A stretch of DNA of 64,000 nt from Zoogloea sp041911615 (GCF_041911615.1 NZ_JAYROR010000037.1:44612-108611), one strand, 5' to 3'; positions 24,517 through 33,429 are shown, counted from the first letter of the stretch. Notes: a model not told the origin generated them from the sequence alone. A program made the numbers and translations.

Positions 24517-25740
24517 TTACGAAAGGAGTTCGGAGTAAGGAATGAAACGGACCGGATCGCCGGCGGCGATCGTCTGGCCCGGGGGGTTGTCCACCAGGCC
24601 GTCGGCCCACACGGTGGAGGTCAGGACGCCGGGCCCCTGGTTGTCGAACAGGGCGACGCGACCGTCGTCGCCGATGCGCGCGCGCAGGAACTCGCGGCGG
24701 CGGTCGGGGCGCGTCCAGTCGAAGCCCGCCACCAGCGGCAGGGTGCGCGGCAGGCAGGATTCGACGCCCATCGCGCGCAGCACGAAGGGCCGCACCAGCA
24801 TCGCGAAGGTGACGAAGCTCGACACCGGATTGCCGGGCAGGCCGATGAAGGCCGCGCCAGGCCCGCCGGCCGGATCGTTCACGTGGCCGAAGGCGACCGG
24901 TTTGCCGGGCTTCATGGCGACCAGCCAGAGGTCGAGTCGGCCCTCGGCAAGCACCGCCGGGCGCACGTGGTCTTCTTCGCCCACCGAGACGCCGCCGCTG
25001 GTGACGATCAGATCGTTGCTGGCAGCGGCCTGGCGTAGCGCGGCGCGCGTGGCGTCGCGGCTGTCGGGCACGATGCCGAGGTCGCTCACCTGGCAGCCCA
25101 GGGCTTCGAGCAGGCCGCGCAGTACGTAGCGGTTGGAGTTGTAGATGGCGCCGGGCGGCAGCGGTTCGCCGGGCATCACCAGCTCGTCGCCGGTGGAAAA
25201 CAGCGCGACGCGCAGGCGGCGGAAGACCGGCAGGGTGGCGCAGCCCACCGAGGCGGCGAGGCCGAGCATCTGCGGCTGCAGGCGCTGGCCGGCGACGAGC
25301 ACGCTGGCGCCGGCGCGGATGTCCTCGCCGGCGCGGCGAATCCACTCGCCGGGCCGGGGCACGTGGTCGATGGTCACGCCGTCGCCGTCCAGGCTGCACA
25401 GCTCCTGCATCACGATGGCGTCGGCGCCCGGCGGCACGGGCGCCCCGGTGAAGATGCGCGCGGCGGTGCCACGGGCCAGCAGGTGGCCGACGCTGCCGGC
25501 GGGAATGCGCTGAGCGACGGTGAGGCGGGCGCCCGGCGCAGCAACATCGCCGCTGTGCACCGCGTAACCGTCCATCGCGGAATTGTCGAGGGGCGGCACG
25601 TTGAGGGACGACACCTGGTCAATGGCCAGCACGCGGCCCAGGGCCTCGGCGGTGGGCACGGATTCGACATCGCGGACGGGCGTGGCGGCAGCCAGCAGCG
25701 CCGCCCGCACGTCCTCGAAGGGACGCATGGGATTGCTCAT
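24517..25740 (-). CDS. moeA: Molybdopterin molybdenumtransferase MoeA
   Basis: A 407-residue enzyme that inserts molybdate into adenylylated molybdopterin. Motifs in order: LPPLDNSAMDGYAV-type N-terminus (here VPPLDNSAMDGYAVHSGD), RIFTGAPVPPGADAIVMQE, VALFSTGDELVMPG, the MoCF-fold SNDLIVTSGGVSVGEEDHV, and MKPGKPVAFG then FIGLPGNPVSS. The start at 25740 overlaps the mobB stop (ATGA), so the two are translationally coupled. The frame is open far upstream through mobB and beyond, but that part reads antisense-like and is not MoeA. Confidence 0.95.
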   Translation of the reverse strand: MSNPMRPFEDVRAALLAAATPVRDVESVPTAEALGRVLAIDQVSSLNVPPLDNSAMDGYAVHSGDVAAPGARLTVAQRIPAGSVGHLLARGTAARIFTGAPVPPGADAIVMQELCSLDGDGVTIDHVPRPGEWIRRAGEDIRAGASVLVAGQRLQPQMLGLAASVGCATLPVFRRLRVALFSTGDELVMPGEPLPPGAIYNSNRYVLRGLLEALGCQVSDLGIVPDSRDATRAALRQAAASNDLIVTSGGVSVGEEDHVRPAVLAEGRLDLWLVAMKPGKPVAFGHVNDPAGGPGAAFIGLPGNPVSSFVTFAMLVRPFVLRAMGVESCLPRTLPLVAGFDWTRPDRRREFLRARIGDDGRVALFDNQGPGVLTSTVWADGLVDNPPGQTIAAGDPVRFIPYSELLS

Positions 25741-26231
25741 ATCAAGCCCTGGTGTTGGAGGATGAAATCGGCCACGCGGGCCGGGTCGTTGAGGTCGAGG
25801 CGCGGCAGCGGCGCATCGAGCGCCACGTCGCTGGCGATGGCGACGATGGCCGGGTTGTCGGGATACTGGCGCGGCTTGCCGAGGGCCGGGCGATACACCT
25901 CGAGCTTGGGAATCTGCACCGCCTTGAAGCCTTCGACGAGCACCAGGTCGCACGGCGACAGGTGGGCGAGCTGGGCGTCGAGATCGGGTTCGGGGGCGCC
26001 GCGCAGTTCGTGCATCAGCACCCAGCGTTGATCCGAGACGAGGAGGATCTCGCTGGCGCCGGCCTCGCGGTGGCGCCAGGAATCCTTGCCCGGCTTGTCG
26101 ATGTCGAAGCCGTGGTGGGCGTGCTTGATGACCGACACGCGCAGCCCCCGCGCGGTGATCGCGGGGATGACCTGTTCGATCAGCGTCGTCTTGCCCGAGC
26201 CGGACCAGCCGGCAAAGCCGAAAACCTTCAT
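25737..26231 (-). CDS. mobB: Molybdopterin-guanine dinucleotide biosynthesis adaptor MobB
   Basis: A 164-residue P-loop GTPase-like protein. It has Walker A GWSGSGKTT (residues 8-16), the MobB-typical VIKHAHHGFDIDKPGKDSWRH motif (split here for length), and LVLVEGFKAVQIPKLEVYR. MobB assists GTP-dependent conversion of molybdopterin to its guanine dinucleotide form with MobA. It overlaps the upstream ATP-grasp-like gene by 4 bases and moeA by 4 bases, so these genes form a tight unit. Confidence 0.95.
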   Translation of the reverse strand: MKVFGFAGWSGSGKTTLIEQVIPAITARGLRVSVIKHAHHGFDIDKPGKDSWRHREAGASEILLVSDQRWVLMHELRGAPEPDLDAQLAHLSPCDLVLVEGFKAVQIPKLEVYRPALGKPRQYPDNPAIVAIASDVALDAPLPRLDLNDPARVADFILQHQGLI

Positions 26232-27616
26232 GCCGCCTCCGGGTGAGCGCAGGGCACCGCGAGCACCGGGGCGAAGCCGCCGCCGGGGGTGCGGAAGTTG
26301 GTGGTCTGGCCGCGGTAGAGGCGTGCGGTGACGAGCTGGACCTCGCCCCGATAGACGTAGTTGCGCAGGTCCATCTTGAGGGCCACCGTTTCGCCGTCCA
26401 CCGCCAGATGGCGTTCGGAGGGCGGCACCAGCGCCTGGGCGATGTAGTCGCCGGCGAGGATGTCGTCGAAGACCCGGCGGGTGAGCTTGTCGCCCCGGTA
26501 CGCACCGCGGCTGCCGAAGCCGCTGGCGGGCTTGAAGAACAGGCCGCGCCGACGCGCCCAGAAATCGGTCGCCGCGGCCGGGTTGACGGCTTCGGTGCGG
26601 GGCACGCCGGCGGCGATCGTGGCGATGTCGGCCTCACTCGCGCCGAGGCGGCGCAGCGTGGCGGCGTCGGAAAGCAGCACCAGGTTGCGCTTGTCGGCAT
26701 ACAGAGCATGGGCGCGCGGGTGCGGCGTGATGACCGCCGAGCCGGCGTCCCAGGCCGCGCGCAGGGCGGCATGGGCGGGTTCGTCGAAGGCGAAATCGGT
26801 GAGGCGGTTATAGACGAGGTCGACCCGCGCGCCGTGGAGGGTGAGCCCGGCCCCATCGTGGACGAGCTCGGACGGGTCGCAGATCCAGGCCTGGATGCCG
26901 TGTCGCTCGAAGAGGCGCTGGAACAGCAGGAATTCGGGCAGCAGGTACTGGCCCTGGGGGGCGTCGTCCACGATGGCCACCGTGGCGAGCGGGGCGTCGC
27001 CCCGTTCGGCCTGCCATTCGGCGCGGAACATGGCCACGAAGGCCGTCTCGATGTCGGCCGGGCCGTGGACCTGCATGGCCGCCATCGCCGCCTCGACCTC
27101 GTCGCAGCAGGCCCGCTGGGCGCGCCCGAGGATGGCGGCGAGCAGTCCGCCGCCGGCGTTGGTGTTGATCTCGATGAGCTGCGGCCCGCCGGCCGACAGG
27201 TGGAAGTCGTAACCCAGGAACACCCCCGCGGCACGGCTCGGGCGGCGAGCGCTGGACGGGGCGCGGCCGAGCACCGCGTCGGCCCAGGCGGGCAAGGCGA
27301 TCACCCGCTCGATGGCGGCGATCAGCGCGGCCATGCGCGCCACGTGGTCGGCGGAGACGAAGGTGAGGGATTCGGCGAACAGGTGCGGCCGCGATTCGGC
27401 GAGCATGGCCTGCAGCGCCCCGTCCCGCGGGTCGCGGGCCAGCGCGGCGAGCAGCGCCTGACGGTCGAGGGAGACGCACTGGCAGCCGGCGTTGAGGGCT
27501 TGTGCGGCATCGACACAATCGTGCCCGGCATCGGCCAGACGGGCGATGCGCTCGGCGGGCGACGACGGCGCGGGCGTGGTCGGAACGGGCGTTTTCGGGG
27601 CGGTCAAGGACGGCAT
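26228..27616 (-). CDS. ATP-grasp-like conserved hypothetical protein, first gene of the molybdopterin unit
   Basis: A 462-residue soluble protein. Around residues 135-160 it has GVFLGYDFHLSAG and QLIEINTNAGGGLL, an acid-plus-Asn metal motif of ATP-grasp enzymes. Later come FKPASGFGSRGAYRGDKLT (a glycine-rich nucleotide loop) and VALKMDLRNYVYRGEVQLV. The order resembles glutathionylspermidine-synthase-type ATP-grasp proteins, which join a carboxylate to an amine or thiol with ATP. The N-terminal 25 residues are Pro/Thr-rich and may not be translated; other starts are possible. It overlaps mobB by 4 bases, so it is coupled to molybdenum cofactor genes. Its substrate is unknown. Confidence 0.7.
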   Translation of the reverse strand: MPSLTAPKTPVPTTPAPSSPAERIARLADAGHDCVDAAQALNAGCQCVSLDRQALLAALARDPRDGALQAMLAESRPHLFAESLTFVSADHVARMAALIAAIERVIALPAWADAVLGRAPSSARRPSRAAGVFLGYDFHLSAGGPQLIEINTNAGGGLLAAILGRAQRACCDEVEAAMAAMQVHGPADIETAFVAMFRAEWQAERGDAPLATVAIVDDAPQGQYLLPEFLLFQRLFERHGIQAWICDPSELVHDGAGLTLHGARVDLVYNRLTDFAFDEPAHAALRAAWDAGSAVITPHPRAHALYADKRNLVLLSDAATLRRLGASEADIATIAAGVPRTEAVNPAAATDFWARRRGLFFKPASGFGSRGAYRGDKLTRRVFDDILAGDYIAQALVPPSERHLAVDGETVALKMDLRNYVYRGEVQLVTARLYRGQTTNFRTPGGGFAPVLAVPCAHPEAA

Positions 27617-27689
27617 CGGTGCAAGTGTTCAGGCGCAGGATTGTAGCAGCGGGGGCAGACCGGGTTGATTGAAGACGCGCCACTCAGGG

Positions 27690-27920
27690 ATGCGTGAAAT
27701 CGGCGCATCGATGCGCAGTGGCGGCTCATGGGTGCGTGTCCGCAAGCCATCGCTGCGTCGTGGCTGCTCATGCTTGAGCGGCAGGCAGGCATCGATGGGT
27801 GGGCGCCGCCCACGCATGAGTGAATTTTGCTCATCGATGCGCCGCCGCAACCCATCGGTGAGGCGCGAAGATTCATCCATGACACGCTTTTACCCATCGA
27901 TGGGCGGGCTGTCCTTGATC
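27690..27920. repeat. Degenerate tandem array of eleven exact 21-bp units (array B)
   Basis: Eleven units of exactly 21 bases run from 27690 with no insertion or deletion. The position that begins each unit is ATG, GTG, CTG or TTG every time, preceded in most units by CA-TCG; the core is CCATCGATGSG with palindrome CATCGATG. Units diverge between these anchors. Both strands stay free of stops across the array (plus 27669-27929, minus 27604-27936), giving 7-residue periodic frames without ribosome sites. It occupies the gap between the ATP-grasp-like gene and dinG. It has the same period and reading register as array A but a different core word. Confidence 0.85.
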
Positions 27921-27949
27921 GATGCTTGATCGGCAAAAAACGCCGGCGT

Positions 27950-29908
27950 TCAGCCCTGACGCGCGGCGGGCGGCGGAAGCTGTTCGAGAAAGTCGACCAC
28001 CTCGGCCTCGACCTTGCTGCGGCGCATCGGCGGCAGGCTCTGCCAGACGCGGCGCCCGTAGGGTTTGGTGAGCATACGCGGGTCGCAGATGGCGAGCACG
28101 CCCTTGTCGCGCTCGGTGCGGATCAGGCGTCCGGCCCCCTGCTTGACGTTGATGACGGCCCGCGGGAGCTGGTAGTGCATGAAGGGGTTGAGCCCCGATT
28201 TGTTCATGTGCTCGATGCGCGCGGCGAGCACCGGATCGTCCGGCGGCGCGAAGGGCAGCTTGTCGATGACGACCACCGAGAGCGCGTCGCCGGGCACGTC
28301 CACCCCCTCCCAGAAGCTCTGGCTGGCCACCAGGATGGCGTTGCCGAGGCGGCGGAAACGATCCAGCAGCTCCGAACGGGAGCCCTCGCCCTGGATCAGC
28401 AGCGGGAGATCGAGCTTGTCGCGCTCGAGGGCGTCGGCGATCAGCTCGTGGATGCGTCGCATCGCCCGCAGCGAGGTGCACAGCACGAAGGTGCGGCCCT
28501 GGGCGGCGCGGATCAGCGGTATCGCCACCTTGGCCACGGCGTCGGGGTATTCCGGGCTGTTGGGCTCGGGCATGTTCTGCGGCGCGTAGAGCATGGCCTG
28601 GGCCGGGTAGTCGAAGGGCGAGCCCCACACCGCGGTTTCGATGGGTGGCTCCACCCAGTTGAGACCGAGCTCGCGGCAGTAATGCCCGAAGTCGCGCCCC
28701 ACCGCGAGGGTGGCCGAGGTGAACACCCAGGCGCGCGGGTGGCCGTCCATCTGGCGCTTGAAGATCGCGGCGATCGACAGGGGCGTGGCGTTGAGGGCGA
28801 GGGTCTGGCTGAACACCTCGACCCAGCGCACCCAGTCGGTGCCCTCCGGCACCTGCCAGCGGGCCAGGCGCTGCTGGAGCTCCTGGGTGCGGCGCAGGCA
28901 GTTGGCAAGGCCCTCGGAACGCTCGGCCTGGGATTCGACCAGCGTGCAGAATTCGGTCAGTTCGACGTCCAGCGCGTCGATGGCTTCGTGGAAGGCGGTG
29001 TTGTCGGCCAGCTGGGCATAGCCGAAGCGGGCGTTCTCGGCCTGCACTGACAGGCGCAGGTCGCGGGCGGCCTTTTCGAGCTTGCGGGTGGCGTCGATGA
29101 GGGCGAGGCAGTCGCGGGCCGCGGCCACCGTCTCGGAACGGGTGTCGCGAGCGAGTTCGAGGAGTTGGGCGGTGGACACGCTCTCGCCGAAGAACAGGCT
29201 GGCGACTTCGGGCAACTGGTGGGCTTCGTCGAAGATCACGGCGTTGCACGAGGGCAGCAGCTCGCCCATGCCTTCGTCGCGCAGCATCACGTCGGCGAAG
29301 AACAGGTGGTGATTGACCACCACCACGTCGGCGTCCATCGCATTGCGGCGGGCGGCGGCGACGAAGCATTCCTTGATGTTGGGACATTCCTGCCCCAGGC
29401 AGTTGTCCCGCGACGAGGTGGCGAACATCCAGGCGGCGGCGTCCTCGGGCACCTCGGGGCACTCGGCCTTGTCGCCGCTCTGGGTGATCTCCATGAAGCG
29501 GCCGATGGCGCGCAGGTGGGCGGCATCCTCGGGCGTGGTGAAACGACCGTCCACCAGGTTGCGCGCGAGGTGATAGTGGCACACGTAGTTGGCGCGCCCC
29601 TTGAGCAGCGCTACCCCGACCGGCACCTTGAGGGCGCCGCGCACGGTGGGCAGATCGCGGTTGAAGAGCTGATCCTGCAACGTCTTGGTGCCGGTGGAGA
29701 TGATGACCTTGCCGCCGTTCAGCAGCGCCGGCACGAGGTAGGCGTAAGTCTTGCCGGTGCCGGTGCCGGCCTCGGCCACGAGCACGCCGTTCTCTTTGAG
29801 GGTGTGGGCGATGTGCTCGGCCATCTCGATCTGCTGGGGGCGCGGCGAGAATCCGGGAATCGCGGCGGCCAGCGGGCCGTCGGCGGCAAAGGCGTGTTCG
29901 ACGTTCAT
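27950..29908 (-). CDS. ATP-dependent DNA helicase, DinG/YoaA family
   Basis: A 652-residue superfamily 2 iron-sulfur helicase. Walker A AGTGTGKT lies at 47-54 and the DEAH box at 227-230. Four cysteines, Cys110, Cys170, Cys175 and Cys181 (CLGQECPNIKEC), form the XPD-type 4Fe-4S site. C-terminal helicase motifs are visible in SQSFWEGVDVPGDAL and INVKQGAGRLIRTERDKGV. Length and motifs fit YoaA, the DinG relative that works with the chi clamp-loader subunit on stalled forks. It starts at 29908 and is followed (leftward) by array B. It lies 9 bases after the periplasmic-protein gene. Confidence 0.92.
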   Translation of the reverse strand: MNVEHAFAADGPLAAAIPGFSPRPQQIEMAEHIAHTLKENGVLVAEAGTGTGKTYAYLVPALLNGGKVIISTGTKTLQDQLFNRDLPTVRGALKVPVGVALLKGRANYVCHYHLARNLVDGRFTTPEDAAHLRAIGRFMEITQSGDKAECPEVPEDAAAWMFATSSRDNCLGQECPNIKECFVAAARRNAMDADVVVVNHHLFFADVMLRDEGMGELLPSCNAVIFDEAHQLPEVASLFFGESVSTAQLLELARDTRSETVAAARDCLALIDATRKLEKAARDLRLSVQAENARFGYAQLADNTAFHEAIDALDVELTEFCTLVESQAERSEGLANCLRRTQELQQRLARWQVPEGTDWVRWVEVFSQTLALNATPLSIAAIFKRQMDGHPRAWVFTSATLAVGRDFGHYCRELGLNWVEPPIETAVWGSPFDYPAQAMLYAPQNMPEPNSPEYPDAVAKVAIPLIRAAQGRTFVLCTSLRAMRRIHELIADALERDKLDLPLLIQGEGSRSELLDRFRRLGNAILVASQSFWEGVDVPGDALSVVVIDKLPFAPPDDPVLAARIEHMNKSGLNPFMHYQLPRAVINVKQGAGRLIRTERDKGVLAICDPRMLTKPYGRRVWQSLPPMRRSKVEAEVVDFLEQLPPPAARQG

Positions 29909-29917
29909 CGGAAAAAT

Positions 29918-30706
29918 CTATTCGAGGGCATCGACGCGCAGCCACACCTGGGCATCGCTGCGGCGGGCGTCCTGGGTGTAGCCGGCGGTGCCGTAACGGG
30001 TGGTGTCGCCGGTAGCGGCGCTGCTGCCGAGGGGAATCCACGCACCGAGCGGGCCGCTCACGGTGGTGGCAAGACGCGACGACTCGATCTCTCCGCCCTG
30101 TTCGAGGCGACTCGACTGCGGGCTGATCTCGATGGTGACGCGCTCGCCCGTCACCTGAGGCGACGCGAAGAAGCCGGTGCCCACATCCAGATAACGCACC
30201 GAATCGACCTGCACCCAACCGCCCGGCGCTGCACGCCATTCGCGCAGCGCCAGGGGCAGCGAGCGGCCGACCTGGATCAACGCCCGCCCGCCTTCGACCA
30301 CCTGCACCTGCTGGCTCACGTCGTCGCTGCGGCGCACCCGGCCCACGCCGCCATCGACGATCAGGCGGCTGTCGCCCGGCGCGAGGCGGCCCTGGACGCC
30401 CACGCCAGCGCCCTCCCCTTCCAGCCGCGTGCCCTGGCGCACCGAGACGACCAGACGTCGGATCGGGGTGTCGAGGGCGGCAATGGCAGCGAGGAGTTGA
30501 TCGCGGTTGTGGGGCGAGACGCGCAGCAGGATCTTGTCGCCCAGGCTGCTGATCGCCCCGTCGGGCTCGACGAGCGGACGCAGCGCCGGCACGATCTGCT
30601 CGGCCGGCTTGTGCCGCAGGGTGACGATCTCGAGCGGGTTGTCGGCGCGCACCAGCCCGCCCGGCAGCAGCCCCGCGATGAGCAGGCCAAGGGCGAGGCG
30701 GCGCAT
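29918..30706 (-). CDS. Periplasmic protein with secretin N-domain-like segment
   Basis: A 262-residue protein with a signal peptide (LALGLLIAGLLPGGLVRA-D, about residue 21). Residues 25-90 (LEIVTLRHKPAEQIVPALRPLV, then LLRVSPHNRDQLLAAIAALD) have the beta-alpha-beta pattern of secretin N1 domains. The rest is beta-rich (ALIQVGRSLPLALREWR, YLDVGTGFFASPQVTGERVTI) and looks like a shortened secretin-type barrel region without the pore. The role is unknown. It sits between zapE (6-base gap) and the helicase in one leftward run. Confidence 0.72.
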   Translation of the reverse strand: MRRLALGLLIAGLLPGGLVRADNPLEIVTLRHKPAEQIVPALRPLVEPDGAISSLGDKILLRVSPHNRDQLLAAIAALDTPIRRLVVSVRQGTRLEGEGAGVGVQGRLAPGDSRLIVDGGVGRVRRSDDVSQQVQVVEGGRALIQVGRSLPLALREWRAAPGGWVQVDSVRYLDVGTGFFASPQVTGERVTIEISPQSSRLEQGGEIESSRLATTVSGPLGAWIPLGSSAATGDTTRYGTAGYTQDARRSDAQVWLRVDALE

Positions 30707-30712
30707 CGGGCG

Positions 30713-31825
30713 TCAGTCGACCCGGTGGGCTTCGGCGAGGTAATCGCGCGAACGCATCTCGATCAGGCGGCTCACGGTGCGGTGGAACTCGCTCGCCTGG
30801 CGGCCTTCGACGTAGAGGTCGTAGGCCTGGCACTCGGCGCTGACCAGCAGCTTGACGCGGTGGTCGTAGAGCACATCCACCAGCCAGGTGAAGCGGCGCG
30901 CCTCCGAGGCCATCGCCGGACTCATCTTGGGCACGCGGGAGAGGATCAGGGTGTGGTGCTCGCGGGCGATCTCGAGGTAGTCGTTCTGGGAACGGTTGCC
31001 GCCGCACAGGGTGTCGAAATCGAACCAGATCACGCCCGCCGCGCGGCGCACCACCTTGAGCTTGCGCTCCAGCACCTCGATCTCGCCAGGCTCGCCCGGC
31101 GCACCGGCGATCTGCTCGAAATCGCGGGCCAGATGCTGGTCGGCTGCGTCGTCGGCGGGCACCAGGAAAGCGTCCATCTGCTCGAGGGTGCGCAGACGAT
31201 AGTCGGTACCGTGATCCACCTCGACGACGTCGAAACGACGCTTGATCATCTCGATGGTGGGCAGGAAATTGATCCGCTGCAAGCCGTTGGGGTACAGGCC
31301 GTCGGGCGGATAATTCGAGGTCATCACGAAGATCGTGCCCCGCTCGAACAGCGCGTCGAGCAACCGGCCGAGGATCATCGCATCGGCGATGTCGGAGACG
31401 TGGAACTCGTCGAAGCACAGCAGACGGGTCTGCCGCGCGATGCGGTCGGCCACCTTTTGCAGCGGATCGGGCTCGTGGTTAAGGTTCTTAAGATCGTTCT
31501 GCACTTCCTGCATGAAGGCATGGAAATGCACCCGGCGCTTGCGCTGGTAAGGCACCGAGTCGAAGAAGCAATCCATCAGGAAGCTCTTGCCGCGGCCGAC
31601 GCCACCCCAGAAATACACGCTACGTGGCTGCTTGGGCCGCGAGAGGAGCTTGCGGAGCGTCCCGCGCCGGGCCGCCTTGAAGGCCACCAGCTCGGTGTAC
31701 AGCCCTTGCAGGCGCTGGGCCGCGGCACGTTGGGCGGGATCGGACTTGAAGCCGCGAGCCGCGAGGGTCGCCTCGTAAGCGTCGATCATGCCGTGCTCGG
31801 CGACTTTCAGGATTCGGTGAGGCAT
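30713..31825 (-). CDS. zapE: Cell division protein ZapE (AFG1-like ATPase)
   Basis: A 370-residue AAA-type ATPase. Walker A GGVGRGKS lies at 74-81 and Walker B LLCFDE at 135-140; the family motif FHAFMQEVQ (101-109) lies between. The C-terminus has the AFG1-type VKLLVSAE and RTVSRLIEMRS segments. ZapE associates with the Z ring and is needed under stress in E. coli. I use the ATG at 31825; the frame stays open upstream but the family begins here. It follows the TCA genes after a strong hairpin at 31895-31926. Confidence 0.93.
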   Translation of the reverse strand: MPHRILKVAEHGMIDAYEATLAARGFKSDPAQRAAAQRLQGLYTELVAFKAARRGTLRKLLSRPKQPRSVYFWGGVGRGKSFLMDCFFDSVPYQRKRRVHFHAFMQEVQNDLKNLNHEPDPLQKVADRIARQTRLLCFDEFHVSDIADAMILGRLLDALFERGTIFVMTSNYPPDGLYPNGLQRINFLPTIEMIKRRFDVVEVDHGTDYRLRTLEQMDAFLVPADDAADQHLARDFEQIAGAPGEPGEIEVLERKLKVVRRAAGVIWFDFDTLCGGNRSQNDYLEIAREHHTLILSRVPKMSPAMASEARRFTWLVDVLYDHRVKLLVSAECQAYDLYVEGRQASEFHRTVSRLIEMRSRDYLAEAHRVD

Positions 31826-31894
31826 CGTGGTATTTCGGTAGAACCAATAGGATCGGGGGCGGACAGGCATTTTACCGCCTGACCGCCCCCGGCT

Positions 31895-31926
31895 GAAGGC
31901 TGGCCGGCCCAAAGGCCGGCCCCTTC
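31895..31926 (-). terminator. Strong hairpin between lpd and zapE
   Basis: GGCCGGCC arms (31902-31909 and 31914-31921) around a 4-base loop, extended by GAAGG/CCTTC. It lies right after the lpd stop on the minus strand. There is no T-tract, so it may attenuate or protect the 3' end rather than terminate fully. Confidence 0.5.
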
Positions 31927-31927
31927 A

Positions 31928-33349
31928 TCAGAAGTGCAGCGGACGCTTGTCCACCGCCAGCGCTGCTTCGTGCACCACTTCCGACAGGGTCGGGTGAGCA
32001 TGGCAGATGCGGGCGAGGTCTTCCGACGCACCGGCGAATTCCATCGTCACGACGGCCTCGCCGATCAGCTCGGAGGCGTTGGCACCGATGATATGCACGC
32101 CGAGGATACGGTCGGTCTTGGCATCGGCGATCATCTTGACGAAACCCGCCGGGTTACCGGCACCCAGGGCACGGCCGTTGGCCAGGAACGGAATCTTGCC
32201 GACACGGTACTCGACGCCTTCGGCCTTGAGCTGCTGCTCGGTCTTGCCGACCCAGGCGATCTCCGGGTTGGTGTAGATCACCCACGGGATGGTGTCGAAG
32301 TTGCAGTGACCGGCCTGGCCCGCCATCAGCTCGGCGACCATCACGCCCTCTTCCATCGCCTTGTGGGCCAGCATCGGGCCGCGCACCACGTCACCCACCG
32401 CCCACACGCCCGGCAGGTTGGTCTTGCAGTGACCGTCGACCTCGATGAAACCACGGCCGTCGACCTTGAGGCCCACCGCTTCGGCGTTCAGGCCGGCGGT
32501 GTTCGGCACACGGCCGACGGAGACGATCAGGCGGTCGAACTCGGCCTTCTGAGCGCCATCCTTGGTCTCGTATTCGACGGTGACCGACTTCTTGCCGGCG
32601 GTGACCTTACCAACCTTCACCGACAGTTTGATGTCGAGCCCCTGCTTGGTGAACAGCTTGAGCGCTTCCTTGGCCACGTCCTGATCGGCGGCGGCCAGGA
32701 AAGAGTCCATCGCTTCGAGGATCGTCACCTCGGCCCCCAGACGGCTCCACACCGAGCCCATCTCGAGGCCGATGACGCCGGACCCGATGAGGCCCAGACG
32801 CTTCGGCACCGCGTCGATGTCGAGGGCGCCGATGTTGTCGCAGATCAGCTTGTTATCGACCGGAATGCCCGGCAGATGACGCGCGGACGAACCCGTCGCA
32901 ACGATGACCTGCTTGGCTTCGACAACCTCGTCGCCAACCTTGACCTGCCAGCCGGCACCGCCCTGCCCCACGAAACTGCCGTGGCCAGCCAGGAAGGTAA
33001 CCTTGTTCTTCTTGAACAGCCCCTTGATGCCGCTGGTGAGCTGGTCGACGACCTTTGCCTTGCGGGCGATCATCTTGGGCACGTCGATCTTCGGCGTGCC
33101 GACGCTGATGCCCTGCTCCTCGAAGGCGTGGCCAGCTTCCTCGAACAGGTGCGAGGTATGCAGCAGCGCCTTGGACGGAATGCAGCCCACGTTCAGGCAG
33201 GTGCCGCCCAGACGGGGCTCGCCCTTCGGATCGGCGTAGGGATTCGATTCGGCACAGGCCGTGTTGAAACCGAGTTGCGCGGCGCGGATCGCGGCCACGT
33301 AGCCACCGGGACCACCGCCGATGACCAGAACGTCAAATTGCTTCGCCAT
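31928..33349 (-). CDS. lpdA: Dihydrolipoyl dehydrogenase (E3 of 2-oxoglutarate dehydrogenase)
   Basis: A 473-residue flavoprotein that reoxidises the lipoyl groups of SucB using NAD. It has an FAD-binding GGGPGG (11-16), the redox disulfide CLNVGC (51-56), an NAD-binding GSGVIGLEMGSVW, and the C-terminal His-Glu motif CHAHPTLSEVVHEA. I start it at the ATG at 33349, where the FAD fold begins; the frame is open upstream. It is the last gene of the sucA-sucB-lpd set and is separated from sucB by 80 bases that hold a perfect hairpin. Confidence 0.96.
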   Translation of the reverse strand: MAKQFDVLVIGGGPGGYVAAIRAAQLGFNTACAESNPYADPKGEPRLGGTCLNVGCIPSKALLHTSHLFEEAGHAFEEQGISVGTPKIDVPKMIARKAKVVDQLTSGIKGLFKKNKVTFLAGHGSFVGQGGAGWQVKVGDEVVEAKQVIVATGSSARHLPGIPVDNKLICDNIGALDIDAVPKRLGLIGSGVIGLEMGSVWSRLGAEVTILEAMDSFLAAADQDVAKEALKLFTKQGLDIKLSVKVGKVTAGKKSVTVEYETKDGAQKAEFDRLIVSVGRVPNTAGLNAEAVGLKVDGRGFIEVDGHCKTNLPGVWAVGDVVRGPMLAHKAMEEGVMVAELMAGQAGHCNFDTIPWVIYTNPEIAWVGKTEQQLKAEGVEYRVGKIPFLANGRALGAGNPAGFVKMIADAKTDRILGVHIIGANASELIGEAVVTMEFAGASEDLARICHAHPTLSEVVHEAALAVDKRPLHF

Positions 33350-33379
33350 GTTTATTCTTCCTCTTTCGAATTGGAACAA

Positions 33380-33415
33380 GGCACGGCTGCGACAGTCCCC
33401 CGCCGCAGCCGTGCC
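33380..33415 (-). other. Perfect intercistronic hairpin between sucB and lpd
   Basis: Arms GGCACGGCTGCG (33380-33391) and CGCAGCCGTGCC (33404-33415) match over 12 bases around a 12-base loop. No T-tract follows on the minus strand. It probably acts in mRNA processing or stability within the operon; partial termination is possible. Confidence 0.6.
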
Positions 33416-33429
33416 TCGGTTCAATCAGC

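Noticed and set aside
27604..27936. Open frames on both strands of array B with a Ser-Met heptad pattern
   Set aside because: Both strands are open because of the repeat itself; no ribosome sites, and the minus frame runs into the start of the neighbouring gene.
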